A stretch of 64,000 nucleotides of DNA, taken from contig LSRY02000039.1 in NCBI GenBank assembly GCA_001643675.2, positions 488,501-552,500 of the forward strand. Reading direction: 5' to 3'. The notes beneath the pieces are model-generated. The model did not search any database, was not told where the DNA came from, and was given only the letters and a program-made list of their open reading frames with translations. Below are positions 24,040-35,000 of the stretch, piece by piece. Each line of letters starts with the position of its first letter. Positions within the stretch are counted from its first letter, which is position 1. Both the position numbers and the translations under genes were made by a program. The stretch comes from Monocercomonoides exilis (taxonomy: Eukaryota > Preaxostyla > Oxymonadida > Polymastigidae).

Positions 24040-24780
24040 AAATTGGGCATCACTCAATCAAGCAATTTGCTTTATGCTGACAGAAAGACAGTTGGACTCT
24101 GGTTTTCCCATTGCTGATCAATTTCTTTAAAAATCATATTGGAAAATTTCGAACCTATTTTGGGAGAGGGTCATGTAATGGAAGTTGATGAAGCTATTTT
24201 TCGAAAAAGAAAAATTTTCAAAGGGAAAAAAAGACACAAGTCCGGCTTTTCGGAGGAATAGAAAGAAAACGTGAAGATGGAGGAGGAAGAATTTTTATTA
24301 TTCGCGTGAAGAACAGAAGTAGAAAAACCTTATTGCCTGTCATTTTAGCTAACATCAAACCAAAGACAACAATTTACAGCAATGAATGCCGTGCATAAAA
24401 CTGCCTAAAAGATCACAACTTCACTAACATGACCATGTATCTCAAATATCATTTTGTTGACCAAATAATTGGTAATTGTTCAAATGGAATAGAGTGTTAA
24501 AAATCGAGGTTTATGCGTTTTGACATCGAACTGAAGCAAAAAACAAATTAATCGATGATTTCATTGAGTATTTCATGTATAATACTTCAAAGCGTTTCAT
24601 TTTCAAAATTTTCGTTAAAAAAATTAACACACTTCACGATGTAAATATTGGAAAAAATGAAGAATCAAGTGAAACATAGGCAGAAGAAGACCATTCACGC
24701 ACCAAGTGGAAGATTCTGATTCTTTCATCAGTTTCGGAGCAGGATATGGCTTATCCGCATCTGAGTCTGAGGAATTAAAG
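24040..24780 (+). pseudogene. ISXO2/IS1595-like DDE transposase, copy 3, heavily decayed
   Basis: Pieces in changing frames match copy 2 in order: LGITQSSNLLYADRKTVGLW, HVMEVDEAIFRKRKIFKG (first acidic residue), a shift into RLFGGIERKREDGGG, then TIYSNECRA (second active-site region) and YHFVDQ...NGIEC (third region). Stops include TGA and TAA; one TAA replaces a position that is aromatic in the other copies. The acidic tail is reduced. Confidence 0.75.
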
Positions 24781-25149
24781 ATAATTTTTTCCCATTATTG
24801 TTTTTTTTTTCCTTTATTTCTTTTTTCTTCACATACTTTTAATTCTCTTCATTCACCACACAAATAAATACATTTTGACATTTTGTTGTATTATCTTTTG
24901 AATAATAATTTAAAAAAATCATTTTTCAAATGGATGTTTTGCTCCAACTTCTTAAGATTTCCTGTTTTTGTTTTTTTCCAAAAGTGTTCGTTAATGCAGG
25001 AAATTTTCGTTATAGGGTGATTTATTAACCCGGACTTTTTTAAAAACCCGGACTTTTTTTTTAATGATAAGTTGATTTTTCCCACTTTTTATATTGTTTT
25101 CAGTATAAAAGGAAAAATCAATGACTGAAATTCTAGATTTAATTTTTAT

Positions 25150-25228
25150 ACCTAATCTCTGATGGGGGGGAGATGGTGGGGTTAGCTCCTCCATCTCTGA
25201 TTAGTGCCTCCCCTGAGGAGATTAGGTA
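25150..25228. repeat. GC-rich imperfect hairpin in the pogo 5' region
   Basis: CCTAATCTC at the left pairs with GAGATTAGG at the right, and GGAGATGG pairs with CCATCTC inside. The segment is unusually GC-rich for its surroundings, with a run of seven G. It could be a structured leader or a subterminal element. Confidence 0.6.
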
Positions 25229-25399
25229 ATAGCAAGGGGACTGACAAAAAAAGAAGATAATCTGTGAAAAAAAAATATTTATTTTTTCATTCAAAAAAAT
25301 AATATTTTCAAAATAGAAAAAGATCATTTCCCATATTTTATTTGAATGAGTGTTGTCAAACAAAGAAAATAAAGTGGATTGGCGATATTGAGAGATTTG

Positions 25400-26948
25400 A
25401 TGAAATCTTTCTTGTATCGTCAAATCAAAAATCGATCAGTACTTATAGCCACAATAATTGCTGATGGAAAATGCCGTGTTTCCGACTCTGTCAATCAAAA
25501 TGAATTTTCTCGTTCTGCAGTTATCAGAGCAGTTTCAGCAGTTGAAAGTGGAAGAGATGTTGGAAAACCTGGCAGGCCAGAACTATTCAATGAAGATGAC
25601 AAGAATATTATTGTTGGAGTTATAAAAATCGAAAGTATATCCGGAACAAGTTTAAATGCAAAGAGAACAAGAGAATTAGTTTGATTTCACATTTATTTAT
25701 CATTCGTTTTTAATAAAAAATATATTTCAGATGGAATTTGTCCTTTCCGACAAAAAAAGACGATCAGAAACTGATGTTGATGAAAATGCCAATGATTCAA
25801 AGGCATATCCGTATTTTAATGTAAAAAGAAATTCAGCGCTAAAAGCATCCATTGCCAGAAATGTGGATATCCAACGTCTTTCAGTATCCAACCAACAAGC
25901 TCTTCTTCCTTTCTACGAGCTTCTGCAAAATCATCACAATTCACTTCATTATTCTCCTTCTTTGATCTTTAACACCGATGAATCTTCACTGCTCCTATCT
26001 GATTCCTTCAAAACTCTTGAGATTCACCCCACAGGAGTTCCAGCTGGATTCCATACAACGCCCACAAACATGCCAAATGCCACTTTGGTTGTAGCAGCTG
26101 CTGCAGATGGATATTCTCTCAAAAGCGTTGTATTGTGGCCATGCCACTAATTACCAAAGGAAATGCGAGTTCTTCTTAGCGCATTCATTGATGTTTGGGA
26201 TAACAACGATGGATGGATGACGGAAAGCATATTTCTAAGATTCGCAGAAGAGGTTTTATTAACTGGAATCATCGAAAGAAGGAAAATATTAATGAAAACC
26301 AACGAGAGATGTCTTCTTCTTTTGGATTCTCATTCTTCCCGGGCTCAGCCTGACATATGGCAGAAATTTGCTGATAACAACATTGACGTCGTCACTTTTA
26401 TTCCTCACAGTTCACACATCACACAACCTCTTGATCGTGGTGTATTTGCTGTCATCAAAAAATGCATCAACTCTCTTTACTCTGTGCCTCCAGATTCTTC
26501 CATTTCTCTTCGACGTGAGGCCATTTCCAACGTTCTTCCACAAGCTCTTCAGACAGCATTTCTTTTTGCAACTGTTGTTTCTTCGTTCAAGAAAAGCGGC
26601 GTGCTTTCAAACGAGTGGCATTCAGTACTATCAACACTTCCAAAGGAACCTTCGGTAACACTGATAAAGAGAACACACAGGTTTGATTTTTTTGGAAAAA
26701 TTATAACTGAACAAAAATTTCTTGAAGAATGAAAAAAAAAAAAAAGAAAAGAAAAGAAAATGAAAGAAGATAAGAAAAGAAAAGATAATAATGATGAAAA
26801 AGAAGAAAAAATTCTTTTCGAAGCTGAAAAGCCCCAAAAAAGAAGATTTAATAAATCCCACATTTTGAATGATGATATTTTGGATGATGAATCAAAGCAG
26901 AAAAATTCCAGAAAAATTGTAAAAAGAGAACTTGTTGATTATGTTTAA
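25400..26948 (+). pseudogene. Pogo-type (DDE_1) transposase, copy 2, with intron
   Basis: The likely start is ATG 25400. An intron at 25679-25730 (GT-AG, 52 bp) joins AKRTREL to MEFVLSDKKRRS in phase 0, giving about 499 codons. The N-terminal part contains a helix-turn-helix-like region and GKPGRPELF. The DDE core has IFNTDESS, LLLLDSHSSRAQ and ITQPLDRGVF, with all three catalytic Asp present. The C-terminal tail is Lys-rich (a likely nuclear signal). Two codons break it: TAA at 26148 (after LWPCH) and TGA at 26730, where copy 1 has Trp. The enzyme would cut and paste the element at 25015-29573. The frame is otherwise intact, so inactivation is recent or the copy depends on others. Confidence 0.85.
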
Positions 26949-27006
26949 TAAACATCTGCGTCACCTTGTAAAATGTGGGCTCACGTCAGTCAGTGCCCGG
27001 CACCAT

Positions 27007-27007
<1 letters not shown>

Positions 27008-27060
<53 letters not shown>
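27008..27060. repeat. Poly-T tract of about 53 bases
   Basis: Uninterrupted T-run just inside the left end of the nested element. Confidence 0.9.
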
Positions 27061-27061
<1 letters not shown>

Positions 27062-27589
27062 AAAAAACAAACTTATTAATATTAATTATTAGTTGATTGA
27101 AAAGAATTACCAAATATTAAAAACATATTTGATTGTTCAGAAAAAACTAATTTTATACAAACAAACCTTAATTTGATCTTATTTAATTAAAATACTATTT
27201 CCGCCTTGACAAAAGTCATATTATTAAATGCGAAATAAATATCAATATTTTTCAATTCTTTTGTTAATGTTTTAAAAGTTCAGTTTTCATATTTAGATTT
27301 TTATTTTTATTTGTATTCATAAAAAAGAAAACTTTATGTATTTTTAATGTTTATCAAGTTTTTTTAATAATTGATTTAATTATCATGATTTTTAAATTGC
27401 TTTATTGCAATTCACAGAAGACAACTTTATCCTTTTGATTTAACAATTGCAAAATAAAACAAAATAAAATCATTTGATATGTTGTTCGGAATATGATAAA
27501 CATGAGAGAATTATTATCAATGAATAAAAAATAAAACATATTATTACGAATATTTCAAAATAAATTACTACCGCAGCATATTTCTCCAC

Positions 27590-28935
27590 AGCCCTCACTC
27601 TGCTTCTTCCTCTCCTTCCTCTTCATCTTCCACTTCCTCCGCTTTATCTTCCACTTTTTCTTTCCGTTCTTCTCTCCTCTCCTCTCCCTTTTTTCTCCTC
27701 TATTTTCTGCCTTTTATCCCCTCACTCTTATCTTCCTTTTCCCTCTTCTCTTTCATTTCCATCATGAAACTCATTTGCTTCATCATCACTTTCTAATTCA
27801 TCTCTGCCTTCTACACCTTCATAACATTTCCTCTCTGCTTTGATATTCCGCTTTGTCTCTCCCGCCTCCTTTTCCTGCGCCAGCGCACTCAGCTGCTTCA
27901 CAACCTCCACATCCACTTCCCCAGCCTCTGTCCTCTCTGTCACGACCATCCTTTCCAGCTGAAACGCCGCTTCTTGCATCTCTCAGTTCTGCCCCAGTAC
28001 GTTTTCCCTAGACTCCACCAGCGGACGCTCCCGTTCCTTGCCCTTCCTCCGCTTCCGCATACAGCATCCAGAAGCCACCACCACCACTCCCACCACTACC
28101 GCACTTAACCCAACATGCAGTATGATCATCTTCCCATACAGTTCAAACAACTCCGCTTACAGCCTGCCCCTTCACATTTCCGCTCAAGAGCAATAGCTGC
28201 TGCATCATGAAACTTTCAATTTTCCTCTTCCTCCTCCCCTGCCCTCCCTCTGCACCTTTCTCACCTGCCCGCTCCTCCACAGCCATCTCCTCACTTGAAT
28301 TCATTTCCCTCACCAGCTCCTCCTCATCTTCCCAGCTCTCTTGAAACACATTCAACCCGATCCTCCCGTTCCTCCTCGGCTACGCATTGTACTCTGTGCT
28401 CTCAAACCTGTATGCCCTCACCCGCTCGCCCCCATCTGCCACACGCATAATTATCTGGAAGTGCAGCTCGCACTGCACCAGCTCCAGCCCCACAAGCTTC
28501 AGCCGCTCCTGCCCCTCACTGCTTGCCTAGCTGACGCTCTTCAGCACTGGATGAAAATGCACACACCCTCCACCACATGCAGCTCTCTCTCGCTAACTCC
28601 GAGGTCTGGATGCTGTGCACCTCAACCACCACGTCGATGCCCTGCATGATCCCTCCCTTCGACGAATGCGATATTCTTGCTTTCTTCACTCTGAACTTGC
28701 ACTCCTCAACCACCAGCACACATTCTCCATTCCTCCCCAACATCACATTTCCATTTTCAAATATCGTAGCAAACACCAATAATTGTAATTCCATCGCAAT
28801 AGTTACCTGCCCTGCTACTGTTCTGCACTTTTTGACATCACCCACCCGCTGCCAAACACCCACTACACCACGCACATTCCCGCACGCGCGATCCATCTTT
28901 TCCAGCCATTCGCATGTATCGCTAAACCTCTAAAC
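27590..28935 (-). pseudogene. Captured GC-rich host gene fragment, decayed
   Basis: The minus strand from 28896 reads MDRACGNVRGVVGVWQRVGD, then AMELQLLVFATIFENGNVML, CVLVVEECKFRVKKARISHS, and GIDVVVEVHSIQTSELARES, ending at a TAG near 28516. Downstream, coding-like pieces continue in several frames with acidic and Lys/Glu-rich blocks down to about 27590. Base composition is far richer in G and C than the flanking element. The style (short strands, Cys/Gly/Val-rich) suggests a host surface or related multigene family, but I cannot name it. Both ends of the coding match lie inside the 15-bp TIR element. Confidence 0.5.
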
Positions 28936-29575
28936 GTTAACCATGTTTGAATTAATATATGTGCATCGTAATAATGTTCCACATCTGTACGAAGAACATG
29001 CTTCGATAGCACAAATTAGTAAGAAAAAATATATGAAAATTTGAAAAAATAAAAATTATTCACAAACAATAAAAACAAGAATTTTTTCAAGATGAAAATT
29101 TTATTAAAGACATTTTTTCAAGTAAAAAAACACAAACATTCGAAAAAATGGACAAATGACTTAAACCACGTCAGTGACAGGCAGTGACGTGAGTGACGTG
29201 GTATAAATACCATAAAAATTTGATCACGACACAACCCATTGTTCATCAATTAGAAGAAAATAACCGATTTTAAAAATCAAAAATAGTTAAAATAAATACC
29301 AATGTTAAAAAGAATAAATTGTGAATAAAATACAATTATTACCTGCATTTTCTTTTTTGATAAAAGAAATATTTTTTAAAATTATTGAATAGAATTTTTT
29401 TCAGTCACGTCACGTCACTCCAAAAATGTTCACGTCAAAAGGCATGTGACGCAGATGTTTAATGTTTATTATTAATCATTTCAATTTTCAAAATTAAAAC
29501 ATGATTGCTTGAAAAAAAAATTTTATTTATATCAAACCAAAATAAAAAAAAAGTTCGGGTTTATAAATCACCCTA

Positions 29576-31726
29576 CAGTCTGTCCGTAATTAATGTTGAT
29601 CTGTCCAAAAATAATGTTGATCAAACCTTCAATTGTGTTCAATTTTTAAAACCTTAATATCTGATAATAACAGTGATAAAATATCTCTATGAGCAATATT
29701 TATTTATTGGATGCTCGAACAACACAAAAAAAATTTTGATCACTCAAAATGTCCTAACTGTCGAAGAATATAGTGTCAGGCAAGTCATAATGCCCTTCAC
29801 CCATCCCCTGGAAGATAGAATTCACAATGTAATTCGTATGAGAGCAGAATTGAAGAAAAAAGAAACTGAAGCACAAAAAAGCGAACAAATACAGAAAGCG
29901 AATGATTCTGAAACGTTTATCAACAAAAAACCCTACACTCCAGCTACGTTGGAAAAAAGAAGAAAGCTTACGGATTTGTTTCGTGTTCATGGTCATTCAA
30001 AGACAGAATCGTGGTATGCCAAAGAATGCTTGCTCACAACAATTACAACTGCGAGGTATTTATCAAAGTTACAAGTTGGAGTGGACATTACACAACCGTT
30101 TGAAAAAAGAGGAAGGAAAAGAATAGTCGATAATGACACTTTGAATCAAATAGTTAGAGAAAAAATGAAACTTAACCCGCTGACAACTTTGAGAAAAGTT
30201 GCGCACGAAATGACAAATGCAGGCCATTCAATTGGAAAATCTTCGGTTCATAAAATTCTGACAGAAAGAAACAGTGAGACACACAAGTTTCCGTTGTTTT
30301 CTTTTAAAAGAATTACTGTACGACCTTCAGCTGGTAATTCTGAAGAAAATAAACTCCAAAGAATACACTTTGTGGAGAAGCTTTTCCAATATCAGCGGGA
30401 TGGTGCTATTCCTTTTTTTATTGACGAGACTTCTTGGAACATAAGCTGCATTAGAAAGTGCGGATGGTCGGAAAAGGGGGATAAAGTGCTTGTTCCTCCT
30501 CCTCCTTTGTTTCAATCTGTCACTGCTATTACTTCAATCTCAATGAACGGAATGGGATACACAGAAGTGGTTCGAGGGACAATAAACCACGAACTATTTG
30601 AAGCGTATTTGAAAAGATTCTTGCTATCCATAAAATCATTTGAATCTTCAGTTATTGTCATGGACAATGCGTCGATTCATCATGTGAATACTGATGAAAT
30701 TATTTTACAGTCTGGACACAAAGTTCTGTTTAATGCTGCTTACTCCCCTGATCTTAATCCAATCGAAAACATTTTTGGAATCTGGAAAGCCAAAGTTGAA
30801 GAAAACTCGTTGAAATGGGAGGATGAGTCTCATTTTATATCTACAATGCTTCAAACTTTTCAGAAAATTTCAGCACGCGAAGTAAGAAAAACAATCATGC
30901 ATGTGGAAAACGATGTGTGGCCTTTGGTTTTGGAAAAAAAGGATTTGTAATGTTTCACTCACAATCTTTGACTTTTTTCATTTCAACCAGTTTAAACATT
31001 TTTTATATTCACAAATAAAATAAAAGAAAAAATAATAATCATGAATATTCTTTGTTTTGTTAAAAAGTTAAAAAAATCGATTGAATAAAAAATGAAAATG
31101 ATAAAAAAGTTTATATGTTTCATCTTTATTTATTTATAAATCGAAATAAAGTCAGACATATTCCAATGATACAATTTTCAAACAATAATAGTGAATGTGA
31201 ATATTCTATTAAAAATAGAGTAATTCTTGAATAAGAATCATGAATGCTGAATATATACACAAATTGCAAATTTTCGTCTGTTGATAAACCAAGTGAAATA
31301 AAAAATTTATGATTCCTAACCTTCAAGTCAATGTTGATACAAAAGGATGGTTAAAATAAAATAGATGAAAGCTCATTCTACTCTTAGGAAGTTTGAAACA
31401 TAACATAATAACAATTTGATAATTTCCTGTTCTTAAAAACTGAAGGTTATTGAAAGATTAAGAAATAAAAAAAAGAAACGCAATCAAACATTGATCACAA
31501 AGGAACAATAAAAATGAAACGCAAACGTGAATGCAACTTGTGTATTTTCATTTATTGTATCTCAAATGTCAATCATTTTAAAGAAACAATTAAAAAGAAA
31601 CCAGTTTGTTAACACTTCTTCTTTTGTTTTTATCCTCTATTAATAATGGCTCTGCAATTATTTTTTGACTTTACGGTATGATCAACATTATTTTTGGACA
31701 GATCAACATTAATTACGGACAGACTG
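29576..31726. mobile_element. Intact Tc1-type DNA transposon
   Basis: Perfect 48-bp terminal inverted repeats start CAGTCTGTCCGTAATTAATG, and TA lies on both sides (29574-29575 and 31727-31728). Each repeat contains AATGTTGATC twice and CTGTCC twice, so each end has a duplicated binding-site-like unit. One uninterrupted transposase gene is inside. The left TA is shared with the right end of the pogo element. Nothing visible is broken, so this element may be recently active. Confidence 0.93.
29790..30950 (+). CDS. Tc1-type transposase (DDE_3), intact
   Basis: From ATG 29790 the gene encodes 386 residues; the frame is open upstream to 29673 but without an earlier ATG. The N-terminal half has a coiled-coil/Lys-rich start and a bipartite helix-turn-helix region (TLEKRRKLTDLF..., and STVHKIL-like KSSVHKIL). 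The catalytic core has PFFIDETSWN (first Asp), VIVMDNASIHHVN (second Asp) and SPDLNPIENIFGIWK (Glu, 34 positions after the second Asp), the Tc1-type arrangement. It ends in TAA. The enzyme binds the element's own inverted ends and moves it into TA. Length and motif order are normal for the family. Confidence 0.93.
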   Translation: MPFTHPLEDRIHNVIRMRAELKKKETEAQKSEQIQKANDSETFINKKPYTPATLEKRRKLTDLFRVHGHSKTESWYAKECLLTTITTARYLSKLQVGVDITQPFEKRGRKRIVDNDTLNQIVREKMKLNPLTTLRKVAHEMTNAGHSIGKSSVHKILTERNSETHKFPLFSFKRITVRPSAGNSEENKLQRIHFVEKLFQYQRDGAIPFFIDETSWNISCIRKCGWSEKGDKVLVPPPPLFQSVTAITSISMNGMGYTEVVRGTINHELFEAYLKRFLLSIKSFESSVIVMDNASIHHVNTDEIILQSGHKVLFNAAYSPDLNPIENIFGIWKAKVEENSLKWEDESHFISTMLQTFQKISAREVRKTIMHVENDVWPLVLEKKDL

Positions 31727-32096
31727 TATATTAAAAAAACAAAGTGATGAAGTGATAAATGAATGAATAATATTTCTGGGGTGGTGCAGAAGTTTGTAAA
31801 ATTTTCCTCTTCTTTCATATTATCAATTTAGAGTCCATCAATATTCAAAAAAAAAAATGAGAAAATAGATTTTTTTACGTTCAAATCTTTTTGAACTATT
31901 AGAAATAAACTGTTAAACAAAGAAATTCAGATAGGTAAAATTTAGTTCAAGCGATACCATTTTCTTGAATGAACATTTTTTCAATTTTATATGTAAGAAT
32001 ACAACAAAAACGATGTTAAATTATTTTATTATGGATGGAATGAAGAAGAAAAAGTACAGTTTTTCATTCAAATAATAATTCATTGATATCAAACGT
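31727..32096. other. Spacer upstream of the large gene
   Basis: AT-rich, with no open frame of note. It may contain the promoter of the six-exon gene that starts at 32097, but I see no defined element. Confidence 0.4.
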
Positions 32097-35000
32097 ATGA
32101 ATGACAACAAGACGCTTGAAGTTTTATCAGCTCCAAGCGTTAAAAAAAGTTTGACAGGAGAAATAGAAGATAATGATGCTTCTGAAGAAGAATTAAAAAA
32201 TCTTTATAATTGCGTTAAACTTCGAATTATTCCTGTTTTTGCAACGTTTTCGTTTGTTAAAGTTGCAGGAAAAGATGTGTTCCAACGTCAAATTGTGGTG
32301 TTTTTAGCGCAGCACGTTCCAGAAGCCGCGGACTTCAGAGATATCTTTTGCTACTTTTTCATGCAGATTTATCACATTGTGTGCTTGCAAATGATTGCTT
32401 TTTGAACGTCATTTAAGTGAATATTTATATGGATATTTTTGTGGATAATTTCAACAGTGTACAACACAATTCAATGTTGTTTTTTCTCCAAAAATTGAAA
32501 AGGGGAAAAAGAGTTTTTCTCTGGCGGATTTTTCAAACACATGCTCCAATTTGCCGCAAAGCGTCTGATATTGTTATATTAATGATATTGATTTTTTTAT
32601 TGAAAATTGATGTTTTTACACATTATTAAACTAGGTTCAGAGTAATATGAAAACCATTTATATTCTTGGGAGAAAAGTTCTTCCTTCTTCTTCAATGTTT
32701 TCTGAATTTTTTGTGTCCAAAAACTTCAAGAAAAAATTGCGAATGGTTAATGAGCCTGAATGGTTTGATTCAATAATAAGCTCAATCGATCTTGGACTCC
32801 CCGCCCAGTTGTATCGAATTGAACCAACAAAGGAGTCTGGATTCTCCTCTGGTTTTGACTTGCGTTTGGGTCATTTGGATGACTACTCTACACTTCCAGT
32901 CATTTCGCTTTTAGAGCAATACAACATGGAGGTTGATCATAAGCTTATTCCTGCTCAAGAGTATATACCATTTTTTGTGATATCGCTTGTTAGAGGAATT
33001 ATTGAAGCAGGAGGTGCGCTGAAATGTGAATACTATTTGTGTATTATTTATTATGATAAACCATTGCTCATGGTTTATATGTTGTGATTTCAGAGAAAAA
33101 TCGCGATTGAAATTGATGTTTTTCATCTTCAATTTTTTAAAAGCAATTATTTGTTTTGTTAAGCATTTCATATTAATTTTTTCTATTCTTTTTGATGTTC
33201 ATTAACTGAACTAAACTGTCAGGTTTGCGTGCGTCTCATTTCTTAATGAACATTCCATGTTTGCCTACTGATATGACTTCATTGTCGTTTTACTCGTCTC
33301 TGGTTAGCATGGTGATTGATGGTGTGGTGTATTTTTTAAAAAAAAATGTACTTCAATTCGTTTTCTTGGTAATCATCAATTATTCTCAATACAAATTGTG
33401 TTTATTCTTAAATTTCATTTGGAATGACATGAAAATAAATGATTGCCTGACATTCAAATTTTTCGATATTCTTCCTTCCTTCCTTTATTAATTAATTAAT
33501 TAATTAATTAATTTATATATTTATTTCTCCTTTATATATAAATATAATTCCATTTGCCAGATCCGCTTTTTTCCTTCACGCCCGATGCGTCTGTGAGCAT
33601 GCTGACGTATGTGCTGTGCACTCTTCTCAGCTGCATTGCAAGCAAGCTGGTTCCTCTGCACTGTGCGTGCCATCTTGTGGAGGGTGTGGCGAAGGGGCGG
33701 CTGAGAGAGTTTTTGAAGCTGGACAACGACTGGATGGTGAAGGGGCTGAGGCAGGAGAAGGAAAAGATGAGGCAGAAGAGAGTGAGGAGGGAAGGTGCAT
33801 ACAGAGCACTGAAAAGGGGCGAACTTGCAAAGGCAGCAGATTTCTGGAAGAGAAAGAAGGAGGGAAAAAGGAAAGGCAATGGTGGGTCTGCTGAGAACAA
33901 GAAAGAGACAGAAGAAAACAATTCAGATCAAACAAAACATATGAGCGCTGTTGAAGACGACGAAGAGTCAAGTTCATCTTCTGTCTCTATGAATAACACA
34001 GAGAAATTGAATAATAACAGCTCGAATCAACAGCTGAGCAGCGATAAATGCAAAGAAAAGAATGAAAGAAGCGAAGAATGTACAAAAAAAGATGGAATGA
34101 TGAAGTTTTCAGGTGATATTGACAAATGCTTTGATAGGGCACTTACCGCAGATGATATTCAATTCCAGATTTCGCTGCTTTCACAGAAATTAAGAAATTC
34201 AGAGAAATTTCCTTCTCAATGCTCAAAAGAATACTGCTCAATGCCTTCTCAATCAGTTATGCCTTTATCAAATTCAATGTCCACTTCTTCCACAAGCACT
34301 CTTTCAGCCACTTCTCCAACTGAGCAAGCAACTGCCAAGCCTTCATTTTGCAAGCGTCTTCAATATCTCTCTCTTTCCTCCTCTTCTGCTTCTCTCTCTT
34401 CCGTCATCTCTCCATATTACTCATTCCCTGCTTCTCTGTCTGCCTCTCGCACTCTGAGTCAGCACAGGGCATTAACACAGAAGGAGAGGAGCGAACTTGC
34501 ATTTTTGGACACCTTCGTGTTCTGCTGTGCGGATGACTGCGACGACGGGTGGAGTGCTGCGCGCCAGGCATCGAAGAGAACGCTGGCTTCTGTCTTGGCA
34601 TTTGCTGAGCCTTCTTCTGCAGCTGCTGCGGGAGAAGTTAACGCAACACCTCAGGCACTTATACGCACTCGCAATGCACAGGCAGGAGTTGAGAGAAACA
34701 GCAACTTTTACGGCACAGGTGGCAGCACTGTGTATGGCCTAGAAGGATCCTTTCTGTCCTCTCTTGCCTCTTCTCAGTCGCTCGACCCAGTTGTGCGGCG
34801 GCATCTGCAGCAGACGGCGGCAGAGCAGGCAGTGGAGGACTCTCCGTTGGCTCCAGTTCTGCCGCAGTTCCTGCCGTTTGTAGCGTCGTCGCTGTGTCTG
34901 ATGCCGCAGCTGCACCAGGCGACGCTGCAGCTGCTGATGCTCTTCTTTGGAGAGGCGTGGAACAGCGAGAAGGTGACGCAGAGGAGGATGGCAGTGCTGA

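Larger units (their letters stand above)
26950..29460. mobile_element. Nested 2.5-kb TIR element carrying a gene fragment
   Basis: Perfect 15-bp inverted ends AAACATCTGCGTCAC / GTGACGCAGATGTTT are flanked by AAT on both sides. GTGACG/CGTCAC motifs are clustered near both ends (26956-26990; 29168-29205; 29403-29450), as expected for binding sites of a transposase. No transposase is encoded. The interior holds a poly-T run, AT-rich DNA and a GC-rich host-type gene fragment on the minus strand. It sits exactly after the stop codon of the pogo transposase. I infer a non-autonomous, Pack-type element; a 3-bp target duplication would fit PIF/Harbinger or a relative, but the family is not certain. 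Confidence 0.8.
25015..29573. mobile_element. Pogo-type DNA transposon with TA flanks
   Basis: Ends are inverted: GGGTGATTTATTAACCCGGA on the left and the complement of GGGTGATTTATAAACCCGAA on the right, each followed by a T-run. Both are flanked by TA (25013-25014 and 29574-29575). Inside is the pogo-type transposase gene (25400-26948). A 2.5-kb element is nested right after its stop codon. Without the nested element and its target duplication the transposon would be about 2.05 kb, a normal size for this class. The first eight bases of the ends (GGGTGATT) are also those of MITE family A. Confidence 0.85.

Noticed and set aside
25679-25730. Two separate ORFs in the pogo element
   Set aside because: A 52-bp GT-AG intron in phase 0 joins them into one transposase of normal domain order.
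32900-33700. RhoGAP-like domain in the N-terminal part of the large protein
   Set aside because: A vague resemblance around IPFFVISLVRGIIEAGG is not backed by the catalytic arginine motif or the later conserved blocks.
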